NCBI GenBank assembly: GCA_004212735.1
Contig: SHBD01000003.1
Location: 62,001-126,000, forward strand
DNA: 64,000 bases
Source of the DNA: SAR116 cluster bacterium
GTDB taxonomy: Bacteria > Pseudomonadota > Alphaproteobacteria > Puniceispirillales > Puniceispirillaceae
Reading direction: 5' to 3'
Shown here: piece after piece, positions 34,146 through 42,309 of the stretch
Numbering within the stretch: the stretch's first letter is position 1
Layout of the letters: each line of letters starts with the position of its first letter
Notes under the pieces: generated by a model
Seen by the model: the letters and a program-made list of their open reading frames with translations, nothing else
Database searches by the model: none
What the model was told of the DNA's origin: nothing
Position numbers and translations under genes: made by a program

Positions 34146-35249
34146 ATGTTGAGTGACCTAACCTTGAAAAATGACTGTCTCACTGTTGTCATTTCCGGCA
34201 GCGGTGCTGTTGATTTTGATTATTTCTGGCTGCGTGACAATGCGCGTGATCCGATCAGCTTTGATAGCAGGTCGCATCAGCGTGAGCTCTTCACCTGCGA
34301 GGTCGATGCCGAGATCAAACCTGTCGAGGTGGGACTTGTGGATGATGGTCTGGCGCTGCAGATCAAATGGCCAGACATGGATGATCCCGTTTTTTATGAG
34401 GGACAGTTTCTGGCGGCCTATGCCACTCCCACGCCAATGCTGGCGATGCCCGAACCAATTATTTGGGATGCCGCCGGTCTTGACGATGATGTGGTCCGAA
34501 TAGCTCACCGTGAGGTTGTTGAGGATAATGGCACGGGACGGCTACTCAATATCATTTCGAAAAATGGCTTTGCTGTCATCACCGGAACTCCCAGAAACTT
34601 GGATGCAGTATCGGATGTCACTAACCGCATTGGTTATGTCAGACACACTATTTTTGGAGGATTGTGGGAGTTTGAGGCCAATGAGACCATGGCTGATTCT
34701 GCTTACACGCCAAAGGAACTCCGTCCTCATACTGATGGCACATACAGTCACGATGCGCCCGGGCTGCAAATGCTGCTGTGCGTGGATTATGATGCTACAG
34801 GCGGCGCCTCAATTATGGTTGATGGCTTTCGCATTGCCGCTGAATTGAAACGAACGGCCCCCGAGATATATGAAGACCTCACGCGCATTGATGTGACCGG
34901 CGCCTATATGGGTGATGGTGTAGTTCTGCGGGCGCAACGCCCCATTTTCCGAACTGACAGGGATGGCGCTCTGGTGCAAGTCAGTTTCAACAATTACGAT
35001 CGCGATACGGTAACCCTGCCAAAGGATGAGATGCGCTCTCTCTATGCCGGGATCAGGGCGTTTGACCGCTTGGCGAATGATTCACGTTTCCAGTGGCGCT
35101 ATACCTTGCGGCCGGGTGACATGCTGGCGTTTGACAATTGGCGTGTCCTTCATGGCCGTGGCCCGTTTCAGGGCCGGCGCAAGATGGCCGGTTCCTACAT
35201 CAACCGCGAGGACTATGAAAGCGCGGTTCGTGTTAATGGCCTTACCTGA
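34146..35249 (+). CDS. Gamma-butyrobetaine dioxygenase-like 2-oxoglutarate/Fe(II) oxygenase
   Basis: 367 residues. An N-terminal DUF971-like zinc-binding-type domain with FWLRDNARDP and HQRELFTCEV precedes a TauD/TfdA catalytic domain. The iron facial triad is visible as HTDGTYSHDAPGLQML (His, Asp) and the distal HGRGPFQGRRKMAGSYINRED (His, with the 2-oxoglutarate arginine). This two-domain layout is that of gamma-butyrobetaine and trimethyllysine hydroxylases, which make carnitine. AAGGAG lies 8 bases before ATG 34146. It stands alone between trhO and a flavin monooxygenase; no carnitine transporter or CoA ligase is beside it. The precise substrate (gamma-butyrobetaine or another betaine) is inferred. 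Confidence 0.85.
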   Translation: MLSDLTLKNDCLTVVISGSGAVDFDYFWLRDNARDPISFDSRSHQRELFTCEVDAEIKPVEVGLVDDGLALQIKWPDMDDPVFYEGQFLAAYATPTPMLAMPEPIIWDAAGLDDDVVRIAHREVVEDNGTGRLLNIISKNGFAVITGTPRNLDAVSDVTNRIGYVRHTIFGGLWEFEANETMADSAYTPKELRPHTDGTYSHDAPGLQMLLCVDYDATGGASIMVDGFRIAAELKRTAPEIYEDLTRIDVTGAYMGDGVVLRAQRPIFRTDRDGALVQVSFNNYDRDTVTLPKDEMRSLYAGIRAFDRLANDSRFQWRYTLRPGDMLAFDNWRVLHGRGPFQGRRKMAGSYINREDYESAVRVNGLT

Positions 35250-35325
35250 CGCAATGGCCCGTTGCCATCGTTGATGGGCTGATTGAGGCAATATATTGAC
35301 CGCGGCATGCTGCCGGGTTTGTTCG

Positions 35326-36462
35326 TCAGGTGCTTTGACGGCTGAGTCCGGGGTCGGCGGCCCAAACGTCTGCGAGCCAGTTTTGCATCAGATGGTTGCC
35401 GCCCAAATCGAGCGCGGCATTTCGCAGTCTGCCGGCAAATCCTGAAAAAGCCATGATCTTTCCAGATATCTCGGCTTTTTGGGCAATTTTTGCAACCATT
35501 CCAGATCGGTGGCGGGCATAGGCGGCAAAGGCTTTGCTGACATCGGTATACTCGGCGAGTGATTGCATCAGACACGCCGCATCCTGCAGGCTTTGGCCCG
35601 CACCCTGTGCTAAATGTGGTGGCATGACATGGGCGGCATCACCGGCAAGTACCATGTTGCCACGTCGCCAGCAGACGGTGTTGCCTGATCGGGGCAGGGG
35701 TGTCGCTGTCCAATGGATCGCTGGATCAGCCAGAGGCTGCAATGGCGTGTTGTGCCTGAAAAAACGGGCTTGCCATTCGACGCGGGCAAGGGATTTCGGC
35801 AGGGTGGCGACAATGTTCACACTATCGCCAATCGGGTAATGGACAATATGAACACCATCGCCAAGCCAGAGATTGCTGGCAGGGTGTGAGAAAAAGGTCG
35901 GCAAATCCGACAGGCGTACCATCGATCGTAATGCGATCTTGTCTGTGGCCAGCGAGGTCTTTATGGCTGACCCAGACTGGCCAGAAATAAAGGACCGGCC
36001 AAAGCCAGCAACCCCGTCGGCGGCAACCAGTCCCGCGGTATGATGTAGGCCTGTGTCTTTGCCTATGATGTTGACGCTGGCACCTGTTTGACTCGCTTCC
36101 TCGACGCTCGTGTTATGCCAACTAAAACGGCCAGTCTGCTTGATCCTCTGCTCCAAAACGTCTGCCAGGTCGGCCCGTGCCACACTGGCGTAAACATCCG
36201 TGAGCGGCAGTCTTGCCAAAGTCGCCTCGTTTGTCAGGTTGCGGACTGTGATCTCATGCAACCTTGTTGCCCGCAACATCACATCCTGTGCCATTCCCAA
36301 TACAGACAGTGCGGCCCATCCATTTGGCGCAAGCTGAACCACACCCGCCATCACTTGTGTCGTTGGTCCGAACAGCACACAGTCGCGCCCTGCGCCAAGA
36401 ATGGCGGTCGCCGCGGCGAGTCCGGCAATTCCAGTTCCGCTGATGGCGATATCTTGACCCAT
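35326..36462 (-). CDS. FAD-dependent monooxygenase (UbiH / salicylate hydroxylase-like)
   Basis: 378 residues of the aromatic hydroxylase family. It has the FAD dinucleotide motif IAISGTGIAGLAAATAIL at the N terminus, an ARADLADVLEQRI stretch with the conserved arginine of the FAD domain, and the second FAD motif VLAGDAAHVMPPHLAQGAGQSLQDA near residue 280. It adds oxygen from O2 to an aromatic or quinone substrate using NAD(P)H. I cannot tell whether it is salicylate hydroxylase-like or part of ubiquinone synthesis; no ubi genes are adjacent. The ATG at 36462 is the first residue of the FAD strand. Divergent from the taurine operon across 444 bp. Confidence 0.88.
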   Translation of the reverse strand: MGQDIAISGTGIAGLAAATAILGAGRDCVLFGPTTQVMAGVVQLAPNGWAALSVLGMAQDVMLRATRLHEITVRNLTNEATLARLPLTDVYASVARADLADVLEQRIKQTGRFSWHNTSVEEASQTGASVNIIGKDTGLHHTAGLVAADGVAGFGRSFISGQSGSAIKTSLATDKIALRSMVRLSDLPTFFSHPASNLWLGDGVHIVHYPIGDSVNIVATLPKSLARVEWQARFFRHNTPLQPLADPAIHWTATPLPRSGNTVCWRRGNMVLAGDAAHVMPPHLAQGAGQSLQDAACLMQSLAEYTDVSKAFAAYARHRSGMVAKIAQKAEISGKIMAFSGFAGRLRNAALDLGGNHLMQNWLADVWAADPGLSRQST

Positions 36463-36906
36463 TATGCATTTGCCTATCTAGTGATGAGGTAGTGGTGCAG
36501 ATTTTCCAGCAAAAAGCCCGGTCTCAAAATGCCTGTGTTCCCGCTTTTGCCCCTAATTATATGGTGATCGCGGCAAAGAATGATACCTGTCATTATCCAA
36601 ATCACGATGAGTCCCGCAAAAACGCCGGATCAATGAGGAGCTTTTCCTGAATTAGCAAGATGTAGAGAATCGCCGCCTCAGGCAGAATACATCGATTTGT
36701 CTGGTAAGGAAACGTGTTGGATTTTGGGATTTTTCCAACCAAAATTCAACGCATTTTAGGATTTATATTTCATATTTTATACAAAATGATAGGGTAAAAC
36801 CTTTCAACGAGTGCGATACCTGTTGAGGTTTGGCCTTTCAGGAGTGGTTCGGGTTGGAATATTGAAACCGCAAAGACGCGCTAAATGTGTCAAAGGGAGA
36901 TTATCA
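36463..36906 (+). promoter_or_regulatory. Regulatory region upstream of tauA (divergent from the monooxygenase)
   Basis: 444 bp without a supported gene. The segment 36720-36790 is very AT-rich and holds a TATACA box at 36778-36783, a candidate -10 for tauA. Just upstream an inverted repeat GTTGGA/TCCAAC (36716-36721 and 36734-36739, 12-bp spacer) could be an operator, and CTGGTAAGG at 36701 resembles the CTGGT motif found between tpa and tauR. The leader from the -10 to the ATG is about 120 bases. No riboswitch or RNA gene is recognised. Confidence 0.4.
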
Positions 36907-37887
36907 ATGAACAAGACTTTTAAAAAATACATGGCTGCGTCCGCCATTGTAATGGCTGGTGGCATTGCCTCGGCAGCCCACGCTGCGGACTCTGTCAATG
37001 TAGCGTTTTTCCTCGAATGGGCGACCCCGAATCAGATTGCTAAGGTTGACAAGGCTTATGACGATGCCATGGGTGTCGACGTGAACTGGACTGATTTCTC
37101 GACTGGTGTTCAGATGACTGAAGCCATGCTGGCTGGTGATATCGACATTGCCTACTCACAAGGCCTTGCGCCATTCGTGACGGCGATCCAGCAGGGCGCG
37201 CCATTGAAAATGGTATCAGTTGCCGTCGTCTATGAAGCCAATGATTGCTTTGTAAATGACACCCTTGGCATTACGTCTGCCAATGCCTCAGAATTGGAAG
37301 GCCAGACCGTGGCAGTTCCGCTGAACACAATGGCTGACTTTTCTTTCAGAAAGCAGATGGCAGCGCTTGACGTTGACATTTCGACAATGACAATCGTCGA
37401 CCAGGCACCAGCGGATGGCGCGGTATCACTTGCCGATGGTTCAGTAGCAATGGCCTGTATCTTCGGAGGTGCCTCAGCAAAGGCAGCTGGCGAGGTTGGC
37501 ACACCAATCATGTCATCCGACCAAAAGACAGATGCTGGCATTGGCTCGTTCGACGTCGTATCCGTCACTGAGAAGTTTGCTACGGAAAATCCAGATTTGC
37601 TCCGCACTTTCCTGCAGGTGACCGAAGAGGCGAACCAGGCATGGACAGGTAAGACCCTGCAGATCAAGAAAGTATCTGCTGACGCCGGCATGGATTTTGA
37701 GACAACAAAGGATCAGATGGCAGGTTTCATCTTCCCAACCATTGCAGAACAGCAAAGCGGTTACTTCGGCAAGGACGGGATCGCCGTTTCTGCGGCTGAG
37801 TCACTTGGTCTTGTGTTCAAGAAGCCGGGTTCGTGGAACGTTGATGAGAAAATTGCCAAGGTGATTACAGGCGAATATCTGGAATAG
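36907..37887 (+). CDS. tauA: Taurine-type ABC transporter substrate-binding protein
   Basis: Periplasmic receptor for uptake of taurine or a similar sulfonate. 326 residues with a clear signal peptide (about 1-26, cut after AAHA), no lipobox, then an SBP fold of the TauA/SsuA (NMT1-like) type: VAFFLEWATPNQIAKVDKAY, MTEAMLAGDIDIAYSQGLAPFV and the central LEGQTVAVPLNTMADFSF. AAAGGGAG lies 6 bases before the ATG. It heads the tauABC operon; a perfect hairpin follows its stop and probably sets higher expression of the binding protein than of the membrane parts. Taurine as ligand is inferred from the linked aminotransferase, MocR regulator, phosphotransacetylase and sulfite dehydrogenase. Confidence 0.85.
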   Translation: MNKTFKKYMAASAIVMAGGIASAAHAADSVNVAFFLEWATPNQIAKVDKAYDDAMGVDVNWTDFSTGVQMTEAMLAGDIDIAYSQGLAPFVTAIQQGAPLKMVSVAVVYEANDCFVNDTLGITSANASELEGQTVAVPLNTMADFSFRKQMAALDVDISTMTIVDQAPADGAVSLADGSVAMACIFGGASAKAAGEVGTPIMSSDQKTDAGIGSFDVVSVTEKFATENPDLLRTFLQVTEEANQAWTGKTLQIKKVSADAGMDFETTKDQMAGFIFPTIAEQQSGYFGKDGIAVSAAESLGLVFKKPGSWNVDEKIAKVITGEYLE

Positions 37888-37920
37888 CTCTGGACGCCAT
37901 GCAAAACACCACAACACATG

Positions 37921-37945
37921 ACAAGGCCCGCGATGCGGGCCTTGT
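37921..37945 (+). terminator. Intercistronic stem-loop between tauA and tauB
   Basis: A perfect 11-bp stem (ACAAGGCCCGC and GCGGGCCTTGT) around a GAT loop, 33 bp after the tauA stop and 31 bp before tauB. Only a short GTTTG follows, so it is probably a partial terminator or mRNA stabiliser that raises the level of the binding protein. Confidence 0.7.
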
Positions 37946-37976
37946 TTGCCAATTACAAGAATACAAACGGGGAAAA

Positions 37977-38774
37977 ATGTCCGATCTCTATTGCAAAGAC
38001 CTCTGCATGACCTTCGCTGACCCGATGTCAGGGTCCAAGGTTGAGGCGTTGAAAGACATCCAATTCAATCTAAAAGAAGGTGAAATCCTGACAGTGCTCG
38101 GGCCTTCTGGCTGTGGCAAGACCACTCTTTTGAATATGATCGCCGGCTTCATTACACCGACCAGTGGTACCTTGTCGCTTGGTGGTGTGGACATTCAGGC
38201 GCCGGGTGCGGAGCGCGGCATGGTGTTTCAGCAGGGCGCGTTGTTCGAGTGGCTTACAGTCGCAAGGAATGTCGATTTCGGTCTGCGCATGAAGGGTATG
38301 AGTGAAGAGGAATCCATAGAGCTGGTCAATTTCTGGCTCGACACAGTGGGCCTTCAGGGGTTTGGCGAGACGCCAACGTATCAGTTGTCTGGTGGCATGC
38401 AGCAACGCGTCGCTCTGGCCCGGTGTCTTGTCAATGACCCTGACTTGATCCTCATGGATGAGCCGCTTGGCGCGCTCGATGCGTTGACCCGAGAAAAAAT
38501 GCAGTCGCTGATCCTTGAGCTTTGGAAAAAGACAGGCAAGACGATAATCGTGATCACCCACTCTGTTGAGGAAGCCCTACTTCTGGGTGAGAGATTGTTC
38601 GTGATGGCACCGAGACCGGGTCGCATTCACCGTGAATATAATTTGCCCTTCGCTGAGATGGGTTTGAAGCGCTCGCTGCGCGAAATCAAGCAGGAAAAAG
38701 AGTTTAGCACTATCCGTGAAGAGATCCTGACCATGATTTGGGATATGGAAGAGGAGATTATGGGCGGTGTTTGA
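37977..38774 (+). CDS. tauB: Taurine-type ABC transporter ATP-binding protein
   Basis: Energises sulfonate uptake. 265 residues of the nitrate/taurine ABC ATPase class. Walker A is GPSGCGKTTLLNMIAGF, the Q loop FQQGALFEW, the signature LSGGMQQRVALARCL, Walker B LILMDEPLGALDAL, and the switch His in VITHSVEEALLLGERL. ATG 37977 follows GGGGAA at suitable spacing. Its last 8 bases overlap the tauC start, so the two are translated together. The C-terminal extension of about 30 residues after the H loop is typical for TauB/SsuB. Confidence 0.9.
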   Translation: MSDLYCKDLCMTFADPMSGSKVEALKDIQFNLKEGEILTVLGPSGCGKTTLLNMIAGFITPTSGTLSLGGVDIQAPGAERGMVFQQGALFEWLTVARNVDFGLRMKGMSEEESIELVNFWLDTVGLQGFGETPTYQLSGGMQQRVALARCLVNDPDLILMDEPLGALDALTREKMQSLILELWKKTGKTIIVITHSVEEALLLGERLFVMAPRPGRIHREYNLPFAEMGLKRSLREIKQEKEFSTIREEILTMIWDMEEEIMGGV

Positions 38775-40695
38775 TTGGATTTCGGATAATCGGGCGTTGA
38801 TCGCCCTTATAGTCATTATCGCGTTGGCCGTTTCTTTTGTGTTTTCAATTTTTGTTGGTGTAAAGCAGACAAGGCTGCGCGCCAAGGATGAAGTTTTTGG
38901 CGATCCGGAGCGGACCAAAGGTGGATGGTATTGGGCGTTATGCGGTGTTTCGGCACTCTTGCTGATCTGGTTCTATTATTCATGGGGAACTGCCCGAGCG
39001 GTCTTTCCAACCGCGGCGAATGAACTATGTCAGGTTGCCAAAGTTAAGGAGGCGATGTCGCCTATCACGGCTGCGTTGCCCGTTGAGTCGCGCTATCTGA
39101 AATCAACAACGCTGGTTGTGCGGAACGCAGCGCAGGTTGACAAGCTGGCGGTTTCAATGCCGACGCAGGTCTTCTCGGCGCGTGAGCAGGCGAAAATCAC
39201 CCTTGCTGTGGCGCAGATCAAAGATTTGCTGGCCATGTTGTCGAACCCTCAATTGTCTGATCCCGGTGCTGCAAGTGCGCTTTTGGCGGTTGAGATGGAT
39301 TTGCAGAATATCGCTGCGCGTCTAAAGTCTGATTATGCTGAGCTGCAACCACAGGAAGAGGCGCTGGAACAGCCAAAGTGGGGAACGTCTGAAGTCGAGA
39401 TTCCAATTTTGCCTATCACCAGCAGAGGTGTCCTTATCGATAGCGTGACGCCAGATATGCAGGAAATAGCCAAAGCGTTCCTGAAAGTGCGAAACATCTC
39501 GCCGCAGGCAAAGGAGCTGATTGCGGAAACAAAAGCGATCTTGGCGGATCTGAAAACGCCCGATCCGTTGATGCAGCTCAATGAGGCCGGGGAAGGTGCC
39601 CGCAACGCCTATGTCAAGGCAGTAGACCGGATATTCAAACGCCTCGACGATGGCACGATTTTTCCAGCGACTTCAATGGATGGTGTCCAGAAAGCCGTTG
39701 ATGAGGTGTTTGTATCACTGACGGATGCCAAGGGCAGCCTTGGTATTGTCGAGAGCCTGTTCTTCCCAGGTGATGGTGTGGTGAAATCGCGCACGCAATG
39801 CACCGAGCAGGGCTCTGGGCGTTGGCTGCCAAAGCCCACAGATGTGATTGCAACCTTCTCAACACTTGCAAATCCTGATCTGGAGAGTGGAGGTGGTTAC
39901 AAGGGAACCACCCTGCTGTGGTGGAAATGGTTACCGATTGCCGATGTTATCGCGTTTCTGATTCCCGACGGCCTTGTTGATATGTTGCCAGGCAGTTATG
40001 GCACCCATGGCGACAGCGGAGAGTTCAAGCCGAATTACAAGGACAGGCTGCTCGCGGTTGCACAGGGCGACGTCAATCTAGGGTCAGTGCCGATGCTGGA
40101 TGGCCATATCTGGGACTCGCTGTTTCGGGTTTTGGTGGCGATGGGCTTTGGCATTCTTGTTGGGGTGCCACTTGGCATTTATATGGGTGTCTCGCGCTTC
40201 TTCAAATCCTTCTTCGACCCGATGATTGAGCTCTATCGTCCGGTGCCGCCTTTGGCGTGGGCGCCATTGATCCTGACCATTTTTGGCATTCAGGATGATG
40301 GTAAGATCTTCCTGCTGTTCATGGTGGCATTTGCGATCATGGTGATTTCTGCCAGAACGGGCGCCTCCGGAACGCAGCTCTCAAAGATACGGGCTTCACA
40401 TTCCCTTGGTGCGACCAATGGCCAGATTTTGCGTCATGTTATTCTACCAAATGCGATGCCGGAAATTCTCACCGGGGTTCGCATTGCGATTGGCGTTTGC
40501 TGGGGCACGCTGGTTGCCGCAGAGATGCTTGCTGGCACCACAGGCATCGGCTTCATTGAGAATGTGGCGCGAACAGTGTCGGACTATGAACTGATTTGGG
40601 TCACCATTCTAATCATGGGATTGTTGGGTTTGTTTTTTGATCTGGTGATGCGGTGGGCAATCGCGAAGATCATTCCATGGCGAGGAAAAGGGTGA
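38767..40695 (+). CDS. tauC: Taurine-type ABC transporter permease with a large N-terminal extension
   Basis: 642 residues, more than twice the length of TauC/SsuC (about 260-280). Two N-terminal membrane helices (about 10-31 and 53-71) are followed by about 300 mostly soluble residues with long alanine/lysine/glutamate-rich helices (for example AREQAKITLAVAQIKDLLAML), probably periplasmic. A further hydrophobic segment lies near 390-405. The standard BPD_transp_1 domain begins near residue 446 (SLFRVLVAMGFGILVGVPLG) with the EAA loop RASHSLGATNGQILRHVILP and ends with TM6. Start is GTG 38767 overlapping tauB by 8 bp. The extension is coded without frameshift, so it is not a fused neighbour by sequencing error. 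Its role may be to gate or to contact TauA. Confidence 0.85.
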   Translation: MFDWISDNRALIALIVIIALAVSFVFSIFVGVKQTRLRAKDEVFGDPERTKGGWYWALCGVSALLLIWFYYSWGTARAVFPTAANELCQVAKVKEAMSPITAALPVESRYLKSTTLVVRNAAQVDKLAVSMPTQVFSAREQAKITLAVAQIKDLLAMLSNPQLSDPGAASALLAVEMDLQNIAARLKSDYAELQPQEEALEQPKWGTSEVEIPILPITSRGVLIDSVTPDMQEIAKAFLKVRNISPQAKELIAETKAILADLKTPDPLMQLNEAGEGARNAYVKAVDRIFKRLDDGTIFPATSMDGVQKAVDEVFVSLTDAKGSLGIVESLFFPGDGVVKSRTQCTEQGSGRWLPKPTDVIATFSTLANPDLESGGGYKGTTLLWWKWLPIADVIAFLIPDGLVDMLPGSYGTHGDSGEFKPNYKDRLLAVAQGDVNLGSVPMLDGHIWDSLFRVLVAMGFGILVGVPLGIYMGVSRFFKSFFDPMIELYRPVPPLAWAPLILTIFGIQDDGKIFLLFMVAFAIMVISARTGASGTQLSKIRASHSLGATNGQILRHVILPNAMPEILTGVRIAIGVCWGTLVAAEMLAGTTGIGFIENVARTVSDYELIWVTILIMGLLGLFFDLVMRWAIAKIIPWRGKG

Positions 40696-40755
40696 CTATC
40701 TGAGGGTGATCGTCTCTGGTGTGTGCTGGCATCGCCCCAGTAAAAAAACTCAAAC

Positions 40756-40785
40756 AAAAAGGGGGCCGTTGGCCCCCCTTTTTTT
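40756..40785. terminator. Bidirectional intrinsic terminator between tauC and tpa
   Basis: GGGGGCC and GGCCCCC form a 7-bp stem with GTT loop, flanked by an A-run on the left and a T-run on the right, so it serves both the tauABC operon and the convergent tpa gene. Confidence 0.9.
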
Positions 40786-40801
40786 CTATTCTGCTGCTTG
40801 G

Positions 40802-42115
40802 CTAGAGAAGCTCATCGAGCGTTTTGCGGAATTTATCGACAATCTCGTCAATATGTTTGCGCTCAGCAACAAAAGCAGGTGCGATGATGGCATTGTCGCC
40901 TGTCCATTTGATATGCAACCCGTTCCAGAACATCGCCTTTTGCAGTTCCATACCACGTGCGCCCGGTGCTGCCCCGGGATGCACCTCAACGCCAGCCATC
41001 ATGCCGATACCGCGGATGTCGGCAACCATTGGATGATCCTCAAGGCTCCAGATCGCATCAAGGAAATAGGACTCCATGCTGGCTGCCTGTTCGAACAGCC
41101 CCTCTTCCTGATAGAGCTTCTGCGTGGCGATGCCCGCAGCACATGCGGCTGGGTGCGCTGAGTAGGTGTAGCCATGGAAAAACTCGATGGCATTGGCTGG
41201 CGATGCGTCATTGATGGTGTTGTAGATCTCATCAGTTACGGCAACACCCCCCATCGGAATGGCTCCGTTGGTCAATGCCTTTGCCATAGTGATGATGTCT
41301 GGTTTGACATTGAATTTATGCGTTGCAAAGGGTGTTCCCATTCTGCCAAAGCCGGTAATCACCTCATCAAACACAAGCAACAGGCCATGTTTGTCACAGA
41401 TTTCCCGAACCTTCTCGAGATATCCGACTGGAGGAACCAGCGTACCGGTTGATCCGGCAACAGGCTCGATGAACACCGCAGCCAAAGTGCTGCCTCCTAG
41501 ATTTTCAGCAATGCGCTCAAGATCCATCGCCATTTCGGCCCCTGTGAGGGGCTGTCCCTTGGCAAAGCGTTGTTCCTCGGTCCAAGTGTGGCGGATCATT
41601 GAAACATTTGGCAATGTGAGCCCAAATGTTTCGCGGTTCTTCACCATGCCGGCCAGTGAAACACCGCCCATATTGACACCGTGATAGGCGCGTTCACGGC
41701 TGACCAGACGGTTTCGCTGTGCTTGCCCCCGGGCGCGTTGATAGGCGAGGATCACCTTGATAGCGGTATCAATCGACTCAGACCCGGAGTTGGTAAAAAA
41801 CACATGGTTGAAATCATCTGGAAGCAATCTGCAGACACGCTCCGCCAACTCAAATGATCCCGGATGACCAAGCTGGAAATGCGGCGTGTAATCATTGTTG
41901 AGCATCTGGTTGTAGACAGCTTCGGCAATCTCGCGGCGTGCATGACCGGCAGGCGTGCAGAACAGGGCTGACGAACCATCAATGATTTGTCCACCCTTGT
42001 AATCCCACATATACATGCCTTCGGACTTGACGACCATCCGAGGGTTGCTCTTGAAGTCACGGTTTGCCGTAAACGGCATCCAGTGGGCCTCGAGTGAATT
42101 CACATCATAAGACAT
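40802..42115 (-). CDS. tpa: Omega-amino acid--pyruvate aminotransferase, probable taurine--pyruvate aminotransferase
   Basis: PLP enzyme that moves the amino group of an omega-amino compound to pyruvate, giving alanine; here probably taurine to sulfoacetaldehyde. 437 residues, class III aminotransferase. The sequence starts HWMPFTANRDFKSNPRM as in beta-alanine--pyruvate aminotransferases; FFTNSGSESIDTAIKVILAY binds PLP, VFDEVITGFGR contains the PLP aspartate, and the Schiff-base lysine is in MAKALTNGAIPMG. Substrate range overlaps with beta-alanine and other omega-amino acids; taurine is inferred from the neighbours. GGAAGGA lies 8 bases before the ATG. Divergent from tauR across 194 bp, the arrangement known for tpa-tauR in Rhodobacter. 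Confidence 0.85.
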   Translation of the reverse strand: MSYDVNSLEAHWMPFTANRDFKSNPRMVVKSEGMYMWDYKGGQIIDGSSALFCTPAGHARREIAEAVYNQMLNNDYTPHFQLGHPGSFELAERVCRLLPDDFNHVFFTNSGSESIDTAIKVILAYQRARGQAQRNRLVSRERAYHGVNMGGVSLAGMVKNRETFGLTLPNVSMIRHTWTEEQRFAKGQPLTGAEMAMDLERIAENLGGSTLAAVFIEPVAGSTGTLVPPVGYLEKVREICDKHGLLLVFDEVITGFGRMGTPFATHKFNVKPDIITMAKALTNGAIPMGGVAVTDEIYNTINDASPANAIEFFHGYTYSAHPAACAAGIATQKLYQEEGLFEQAASMESYFLDAIWSLEDHPMVADIRGIGMMAGVEVHPGAAPGARGMELQKAMFWNGLHIKWTGDNAIIAPAFVAERKHIDEIVDKFRKTLDELL

Positions 42116-42309
42116 CGCTGGGATCCTTCCTCAATACGAAGATTAAATAGGTGCATTACTTTGAACAACGGGGAAAGGTGCCTGTCCGGCTGTATCGTTA
42201 ACCAACACCTTAACATATTAACGCTAGCCACGTGTCGCAGCAAACCTGTAGAACCAGATAAGGCTTTAACTGGTGCCAGTATCTATGGTTATATCAAAGT
42301 CTCGTTGTG
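42116..42309. promoter_or_regulatory. tpa-tauR divergent control region with repeat motifs
   Basis: 194 bp between divergent genes, a typical MocR operator position. ACCAG (42253-42257) and CTGGT (42270-42274) form an inverted repeat with a 12-bp spacer; CTGGTGCCAG (42270-42279) is itself a palindrome, and TATGGT recurs 15 bp further on. These are candidates for TauR binding, but I cannot fix the site by eye. Confidence 0.4.

Noticed and set aside
36463-36906. Possible riboswitch or small RNA before tauA
   Set aside because: No conserved riboswitch core or stable multi-helix fold could be recognised by eye.
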